From NCBI GenBank assembly GCA_030248135.1, contig JASANC010005653.1, positions 1-64,000 of the forward strand: DNA of 64,000 nt, given 5' to 3'. Positions 58,401 to 64,000 of this stretch are shown here, piece after piece. Each line of letters begins with the position of its first letter. The first letter of the stretch is position 1. The notes below the pieces were generated by a model. The model saw only the letters and a program-made list of their open reading frames with translations, was not told the origin of the DNA and did no database searches. The stretch comes from Theristus sp. LFF4_11 (Eukaryota > Nematoda > Chromadorea > Monhysterida > Xyalidae). Position numbers and translations under genes: made by a program.

Positions 58401-59720
58401 TTCAAAAACAGCCTAACGAACGTTCAGCACTTGTGGAAGCAGCTGCATCGTCTGTCACAGTGTCCATGAGCGCATTTGGCTCCGTTGGTTTGCTTTCGTC
58501 TGGCATCACACCAGCCGTTGAACCTGTCTGCTCAGACGCGATCGATGCCCTGGAGAAGCACTTCACAGAAACATTACGCGAGATCGTTATTCAACAATTT
58601 TTCAAACACAATACGTGTTTAGCAGCAACATGGATGTTGTTTTGGGTGTTGCGGCAACTAAAGTGGTTCACTCTTGACTGACTCTGTCTGCGGAGCGTGC
58701 ATGGCGTACGTGGCAGCTGCGTTTGCGAACGTGCCAGCTGGCATGACACATGGAAACGGCGCCACGTTGCGCGCGCCTTCCTCCAGTTTCATTTGCGAAA
58801 ACCGAGCAGCAGCAGATTCTTCGAGTGAAACAGGGTGACTCGCTGGTGCTGCCGCCGCGTCAACAGCTGGCTCACCCGTGGACGCACCTGCTGGTTGCAA
58901 CGGCGATTGAAAACCAGACAACGCCAGCTGCGGATACCTGCAGCAACGTAAGCATGTTGCTCGCAAAATCAAATGTCTACAGTGTAGCACGTGTTCAAAA
59001 TCAGCTGGTGAGCACTGACATCTGAGCTGCCTGCATAAACATCTGCTGCAAATATTGCTGCATCAATTGCTGGTATTCGTGCGACGACGGCGCAGCGCCA
59101 GACGCAAAATAGCCGCCGGTGAACGGATTGTATTTGTAGGGCAGCGCGTCTGCTGCGTTTGTCTGGCTGTTGTTGACGGCAGCAGTTGACGACGACGACG
59201 ACACCGGCGACTCGTTCGCATTCGCACTCGAGTACGGCGTCATGAATGGGTTCGTAAAAAATGGCGGTGGCATCATGAACGGTGCACCGGTCGTTGCTGT
59301 CGTGCCAGTGAACAAATGCTGCGGCGCTACCATCGGAGCGTGTGCGTGTGCCTGCGACGCCGCCGGCTGCGACGTTGAGCTGCTGCCGGACTCCACTGGT
59401 GAATGCCGCTCGTGCTTTGTGCTGTGTGCCAACGGCGTCACCGTCACCGGTGGCGTTTGCGACGTTGATGTGCCTCTTTCGTCGGGCTCGTTGCTGTCGT
59501 TGTCGGACAATGTTTCCAGCGGTTTCTGTGCAGCACCACAACTGTCTGCGTTTGTGCATTCGTCGCCAGTGCCACTGACCACCACCGAATTATCATCCAG
59601 CTCACTTTTGTCATTTACTTGTTGATCTTCTTGAACGCCCGATTCAGTTTCTTTTGATGACACTGCGTCGGTGTCGCCAGTATTTTGTGCTACCGAATTC
59701 TTGACGTCACTTTCGTCCAT
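50181..59720 (-). CDS. lin-10 (APBA): LIN-10 / Mint / X11 (APBA) PTB-PDZ-PDZ adaptor
   Basis: Scaffold for receptor trafficking and presynaptic function. Exons (minus, 5' to 3'): 59720-about 59015; about 58945-58683; about 58538-58425; 58183-58010; about 57262-57200; 56495-56347; 56279-about 56142; 56038-about 55870; about 55600-55430; about 54772-54560; about 54460-54317; 54063-53980; a 27-nt exon near 53144-53118; 52287-about 52120; 51997-about 51810; about 51592-51380; 51065-about 50943; 50545-50405; and 50252-50181. Phases join where checked. The long N-terminus is disordered with NPF motifs ([25 protein letters not shown]), a coiled-coil exon and a poly-Gln run coded by CAA repeats. [76 protein letters not shown]1: [31 protein letters not shown]2: [31 protein letters not shown]. 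The terminus is [12 protein letters not shown]. The five 5'-most exons are the least certain. Confidence 0.9.
50690..50805. repeat. CCAAT-rich repeat, family A copy, in LIN-10
   Basis: GCTTGGTTGCTTTTGAATTGGGCTCACTGATTGG, GACCAGCTCGATGCA, then CTCAGCATGTCTGATTC. Same order as at 7.3 kb. Preceded by a duplicated GGTGGAGTCAAAC. Confidence 0.6.
50825..50920. repeat. Hairpin repeat TATTTGGTGACGCGTAGCTG
   Basis: TATTTGGTGACGCGTAGCTGTG and CAGCTGCGCGGTCACTAAATA are inverted around TTAAAA. A single arm occurs at 8800-8846. Confidence 0.65.
51205..51300. repeat. CCAAT-family A repeat, diverged copy
   Basis: CACGTGGCTGCTTCTTTAAGTGGGCTCACGG, then CCAACCAGCTTGGTGCAGCTGGTCAACACTAACATGC, in an intron upstream of the second PDZ exons. 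Confidence 0.5.
55015..55180. repeat. Dispersed repeat B, copy 2
   Basis: Parallel to 17455-17650: TTTATTTTGGTCCCGAGATTCAAT, CGCGGGAATTCAAAATTGGC, GATCCGAGTC, TACGTCTA. It lies in a LIN-10 intron. Confidence 0.7.
57506..57898 (+). other. Antisense open frame inside a LIN-10 intron, partly kept in the inverted copy
   Basis: 130 codons with a Cys/His-bearing segment ([13 protein letters not shown], then FQCIFCKTV). The inverted copy near 63.6 kb (minus strand) keeps the same words around indels that restore the frame ([34 protein letters not shown]). Not recognised. It could be a nested gene or chance. Confidence 0.3.
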
Positions 59721-60188
59721 TTTTTTGAAAGTTACTGTTGCAGTAATCCAACGAATTCGCTTCGCTGACTAACAAGGACGGATGGAATGAGAAGTGATTA
59801 AAATTTCAATCAAACTTAACTTCAGCAGACGAACTGTTACAAAAGTATGCGTTGTTGGATCGGTTGATAATTTAGTAAGTGGACTGAGAAAAAGCTCGAC
59901 AGAATTGAAACGGATCACAGATTAAAATCAAAAGGCAGCAGATAGAATTGATTAAAATGTTTGGCACCGACAAACATAATTATCGGTGTTGCCTGTCTGT
60001 GCACTACCATTACTGTTGGTGTTCAAAGTCGTCGTCGCATTTTCAGTTCGTGAAATTCACAAAACAAAAAGTGAGTGGTCGTTGCTCAGCTCAATGAACG
60101 TCAATCGGCGTTTTTTCAACCTAAATGTTTTGTGCAGTTATGACTTTTAGAAAATATGAAGGTCGACAACAATAATTCGAACTGCGCT
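59721..60188 (-). other. Upstream flank of LIN-10 (putative promoter/5' UTR)
   Basis: About 470 bp upstream of the LIN-10 start codon, including ACTGCAACAG about 16-20 bp before the ATG as a possible acceptor. The flank is duplicated in the right arm (61516-61960). No specific promoter motif recognised. Confidence 0.4.
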
Positions 60189-61515
60189 CATAGTTGTTCT
60201 TTGGGGGGGGGCCTGGGGGGGGCCGGCCCCCCCAAAAAATTTTCGAATCTATCTCTATCAGACAGGTTTTTTCGGCTCAGCTATTATCTATCCAAAAAAA
60301 TTCTCAGCCAGCTATCTATCTGAAAATTTTTGTCTTCGAAGACATAAAATGAGTCAATTTTTGACCAAAATTGACCATTTTTGCTCGTAATTCTTGAAAA
60401 TTTCGCTAATTTTAGGTAAAATACGCGTTTATACTTGATTTTTAGTGTATTTTTAGCATTATTTTGCTGTTTTTATAGCTTTTCAGCGTTTTAGCTATCT
60501 ATCTATCAAATTTCAAAATTTTGAGCGGCCCCCCCAAAGTAGGGTTGTTAAAAAAACAAAAATCGTCATTTTTGTTTAAAAAAAATTTTTTTTTTAAATT
60601 CAAAAATCAAAGTTGTGCTAAATCAATCAGGGAGTCCGAAGAACCACATATGATATGCAAGCGCCTCCCGAATGACACCCGTATGGCGGAACTTTGCAGA
60701 TTTTGTTTTGGTGACCTCAATTACCCCTTTTCCAAACCGTCACCATGCCTCTTCTTGTGTTTTGACCTCCAAAACGTCACTAATTGTCCCCAGCTAAGCT
60801 AATGCTAAAGTGAAGACAAACACCGCCTTGAAATTCGATCAATTCTTCTGATGGTGTCGCGACGACACGACACGAAGCAGCAACCAGACAACGTAGCGCT
60901 TGCAAACGGTGCAGCGAGCACAATCGGACGCTCTGCGAGGCTAATCGTCACCTTATCTGCATCGGAAATGGCAGGCTAAGCTTTGGGACGCTCAAAAACT
61001 TCATCGCAGATGTTGTCGAAGCCTAAAATCAGTCGGTAAAACGGCCCAAAATCGACTGCTAAAGGTTTTACGAGGTATAATCAAAGAAAATTTTTGTTGA
61101 ACTTTCGAAAAATTGTGCCAAAATTGAGGTTTTCAGAGCATATTAGAGGCAGTACCGAAGGCGAAAGCAAATTTTCGAGGGGGGGGGGGGGGGTGTCGTC
61201 ACGTGGGGGGGGGGGGGGTGCCGGAAACTTTTCAGTTGGGGGGGGGGTGTCGGTCATGGTAAAGTGACACCCCCCCCCAGGCGGGGGCCATGGGGGGGGT
61301 GCACTATTGTAGAAAATTTTCTGGGGGGGGGGGTGCACGCACACCCCCCACCCCATAGTTGTTCCAGAGCCGAGGGGTTGGGGGGGCCGATATAGATAGC
61401 TGGAGCAAATTTTTTAGATAGATAGATAGCTGAGCCGAAAAAACTTGTCTGATAGAGATAGATTCGAAAATTTTGGGGGCCCCCCCAGCGCCCCCCCCCC
61501 CCAAGAACAACTATG
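60189..61515. mobile_element. Composite hAT-like MITE with nested elements at the palindrome centre
   Basis: Outer ends CATAGTTGTTC (60189) and GAACAACTATG (61515). The left part (60189-60540) matches the 22.6-kb MITE. A truncated GGGTTGTTAA element occupies 60542-about 61150. G/C-run sequence follows to 61345. The right part (61346-61515) is an inverted partial MITE copy. Flanking 8-mers are inverted (ACTGCGCT / AGCGCAGG) instead of direct, because the outer flanks belong to the large inverted duplication. Confidence 0.65.
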
Positions 61516-64000
61516 AGCGCAGGTCGAATTATTGTTGTCGACCTTCATATTTTAAAAAAGTCATAACAGCAAAAAACATTTAGGTTGAAAAAACGCCGAT
61601 TGACGTTCATTGAGCTGAGCAACGACCACTCACTTTTTGTTTTGTGAATTTCACGAACTGAAAATGCGACGACGACTTTGAACACCAACAGTAATGGTAG
61701 TGCACAGACAGGCAACACCGATAATTATGTTTGTCGGTGCCAAACATTTTAATCAATTCTATCTGCTGCCTTTTGATTTTAATCTGTGATCCGTTTCAAT
61801 TCTGTCGAGCTTTTTCTCAGTCCACTTACTAAATTGTCAGCCGATCAACGTACTTTGTAGCGGTCTGCTGAAGTTAAGTTTGATTGAGAATTTAATCACT
61901 TCTCATTCCGTCCGTCCTTCGGTAGTCAGCGAGCGAATTCGTTGGATTCTGCAACAGTAACTTTCATAAAAACGGACGAAAGTGACGTCAAGAATTCGGC
62001 AACGCAAACTACTGGCGTCACCGTCGCAGTGTAAAGACTGAATCGGGCGTTCAAGAGATCAACGAAGTAAACTGACGAACGGGATGATATTCGGTGGTGG
62101 TCGGCTGGCGACGAATGCAAACGCAGGCAAATTGTGAGTGCTGCACAAACCGCTGGAGCATTTGTCCGACAACGACAGCGAACGACGAAGAACATCGAGC
62201 ACGTCGCAGAGCACCGCCGCACACAGCACGAGCATTGGGTCCGGCAGCGGCTCAACGTCGGCGGCGGCGACAGACACACACACGCTGGTAGCGCCGCAGC
62301 CCCGTTGTTACTGGCGACAGCTGTGACCGGTGCACCGTGCCACCGCATTTTGCGAACCCGTGACGCCATGCTGAGTCGCCGGTGTCGTCGTCGTCGTCAA
62401 CACTTGCCGTCGCTGCGCAACCCCAACCAGACAAGCGCAGCGAGACGCGCTGCCCTACAAATACAATCCGTTCACCGGCGGCTATTTTGCGTCTGGCACT
62501 GCGCCGTCGTCGCGCAGTACCGAGTTGATGCAGCAATGACTGCGGCAGTGTTGCTACGACGTAGATGTCAGTGCTCACCAGCGAACACGTGTACTGTAGA
62601 CATTTGATTGTGCAACGCTGCTACGTTGCGGGTATCCGCGGCTGGCGTTGTCTGGTCCGCCGTTACCAACACCGGCAGATTAAATCCACAGGTGGTGGCA
62701 TGACGGCCGACGCTTGCAGCGAAAGTATTCCTCGAAGAATCTGCTGCTGCTCGTTTTCGCAAGTAACTGGAGCGCGCGCGGCGTGGCGCCGGTACCTGTG
62801 TGGCCGCCGGCTGGCGTTGCAACTGCCGTATACATCACAGACAAGTCAGTCGGAAATGAACCACTGAATGCCGCAACGCAAAACATGCATGTTGCTGCGC
62901 AAGCACGTGGCAATGTTTGAAAAATTGTGAATATTTCTGTGAAGTGCTCTCAGGCATCGATGCGTCTGAACTTGGACAGGTTCAAAAATTTGTGCCAGAC
63001 AAGCAAACCAACAGGTACGCTCATGGACACTGTGACGAACGATGCGATAGCTCCAAGTGCTGGCATTCGTTGGGCTGTTTTCCGACATCGACGGACAAAT
63101 AACGGGAAAATTCTTGTTAGCAACCCTGTTTTTTTTTAGACAGCCGCGCCAAAGCAGATGCAACGAAACTGCCCTCACGTGCCGAGGAAGATCTATATGC
63201 TTTGTGGGATTCTTTTTTGGGAACTTGTTTTCATTAATAATTATGTTTGTCAAAAAAGAACTCTTGATCCAAATTATAAAAGACGACGCTGCTGAAACAT
63301 TCGACTGTTGCCACTGACGGTGCTGCGACTGCGAAAACAACAACAAACGAAGCCGCATTCAGATTCGGAGAATCTGACAAAACTGTGCTCATCCCGAAAC
63401 AAAATGAAATTGAAATCGAAGAAAATCAATCGCAGTTGGCAAAATAATCATCAAATCCGAGTCAATCGCACCAGCCGTTGCGACGCTTGTCTACGGCGTT
63501 TTCGGCAAATAAAACTTCGTGCGCTTCTACTTTGAGTACTGTATCTAAACGTGTTTCAGCAGCTACTCTTACCGTACCGTACTCAGATATTCTTTTTGGT
63601 GTCGGCGGTTGTTTGTTCTCTAACAACTCGAAATACTTGAAAACAATCGCACCAACCGTCATAACCGTTTTACAAAATATGCACTGAAATCGTGACACGC
63701 AATCTTCTTCATAGACACGTTCGTGTTCGTGGCACCAAATCGTGCATGATTTCAGGCATTCTGAATGCAATCAGTTTTAAAGCCTATGGGAAAAACCATG
63801 CAAAAACCTAGCGGTAAGCTTCTCACGTGGTTTTTGAAACGGACTTTGAATTTCTTGGTACTCCACATCTATGAAGTGCTGTGGAAATTCGACATCTTTT
63901 GCAACAAAAATGGCTGAAAAATTGAGCATTCACATACTGTATTACGGTAGATTGTCATAAAAGCAACGTAAATAAAAAATTAAGCTGCCGTCCTAATATG
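61516..64000. repeat. Right arm of the large inverted duplication (continues past window)
   Basis: Reverse complement of 57420-60188 with many indels. Matching landmarks: GTCGACCTTCATATTTT (61.54 kb), AACACCAACAGTAATGGTAGTGC (61.68 kb), and the final AAAAGCAACGTAAAT and TTAAGCTGCC at 63.96-63.99 kb. Confidence 0.85.
61960..63450 (+). pseudogene. Decayed copy of LIN-10 exons 1-4
   Basis: The exon 1 copy lacks the start codon (ATG changed to ACG, about 61973) and hits a stop after GVTVAV; later frameshifts follow. Recognisable words survive: [25 protein letters not shown] sequence near 62.45-62.52 kb (frame shifted), the exon 2 copy near 62.63-62.9 kb, the exon 3 copy near 62.95-63.09 kb and the exon 4 copy near 63.3-63.44 kb. 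It lacks the PTB and PDZ exons within the window, so it cannot encode a LIN-10 adaptor. Confidence 0.8.

Larger units (their letters stand above)
57420..60188. repeat. Left arm of a large inverted duplication
   Basis: From AGGCAGCTTAATTTATTTACGTTGC at about 57435 up to AATTCGAACTGCGCT at 60188, this arm is matched in reverse complement by 61516 to the window end. It contains the 5' exons and upstream flank of LIN-10, which are intact here. Confidence 0.85.

Noticed and set aside
61960..63450. Second functional LIN-10 paralogue
   Set aside because: Start codon lost and multiple frameshifts and stops; no PTB or PDZ exons seen in the window.

Overview
The window is a gene-dense stretch of an animal nuclear genome with a repeat-filled centre. 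Genes are split by many introns with GT-AG borders; introns run from about 60 bp to 5.4 kb. The recognisable proteins are all metazoan: MTR4, WDR75, NSUN5, METTL2/8, MED18, a UDP-glycosyltransferase, p50RhoGAP, CHMP2, ATAD3 and LIN-10/Mint. An invertebrate is clear. A nematode is my inference, from gene density, co-directional clusters, a LIN-10-type Mint, and pyrimidine-rich AG acceptors just upstream of several start codons that could be spliced-leader sites. I cannot name the species.

Layout. 1-20800 (+): MTR4 helicase (5' end missing), WDR75/UTP17, NSUN5 and MED18, head to tail with gaps of about 285-360 bp. The first three act in ribosome biogenesis. NSUN5 is a host gene: intron 1 holds an uninterrupted METTL2/8-type tRNA methyltransferase on the same strand, and its 5.4-kb intron holds an opposite-strand multi-exon gene built from repeats of a domain I do not recognise. 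20801-23235: repeat-bearing spacer with a hAT-like MITE. 23236-27401 (+): UDP-glycosyltransferase. 28427-31197 (+): BCH-RhoGAP protein. 31198-41761: about 10.5 kb without a recognisable gene, holding a 149-bp satellite, a dimeric satellite of about 312 bp, foldback and TIR elements, long G/C runs and a telomere-like palindrome. 41762-44826 (+): CHMP2. 45587-49181 (+): ATAD3. 50181-59720 (-): a LIN-10/Mint gene whose exon phases connect all the way from an NPF-rich disordered N-terminus to the PTB and two PDZ domains. 57.4-64.0 kb: a large inverted duplication whose right arm carries a decayed copy of the LIN-10 5' exons and continues to the end of the window.

Functional picture. Left cluster: RNA processing and modification (MTR4 with the exosome, WDR75 in the small-subunit processome, NSUN5 on large-subunit rRNA, METTL2/8 on tRNA, MED18 in transcription). 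Middle and right: membrane and trafficking functions (UGT in the ER, RhoGAP, ESCRT-III CHMP2, mitochondrial ATAD3, LIN-10 in synaptic or polarised trafficking). Exon borders were inferred by eye from reading-frame continuity and family conservation, so individual borders may be off even where the gene call is firm.
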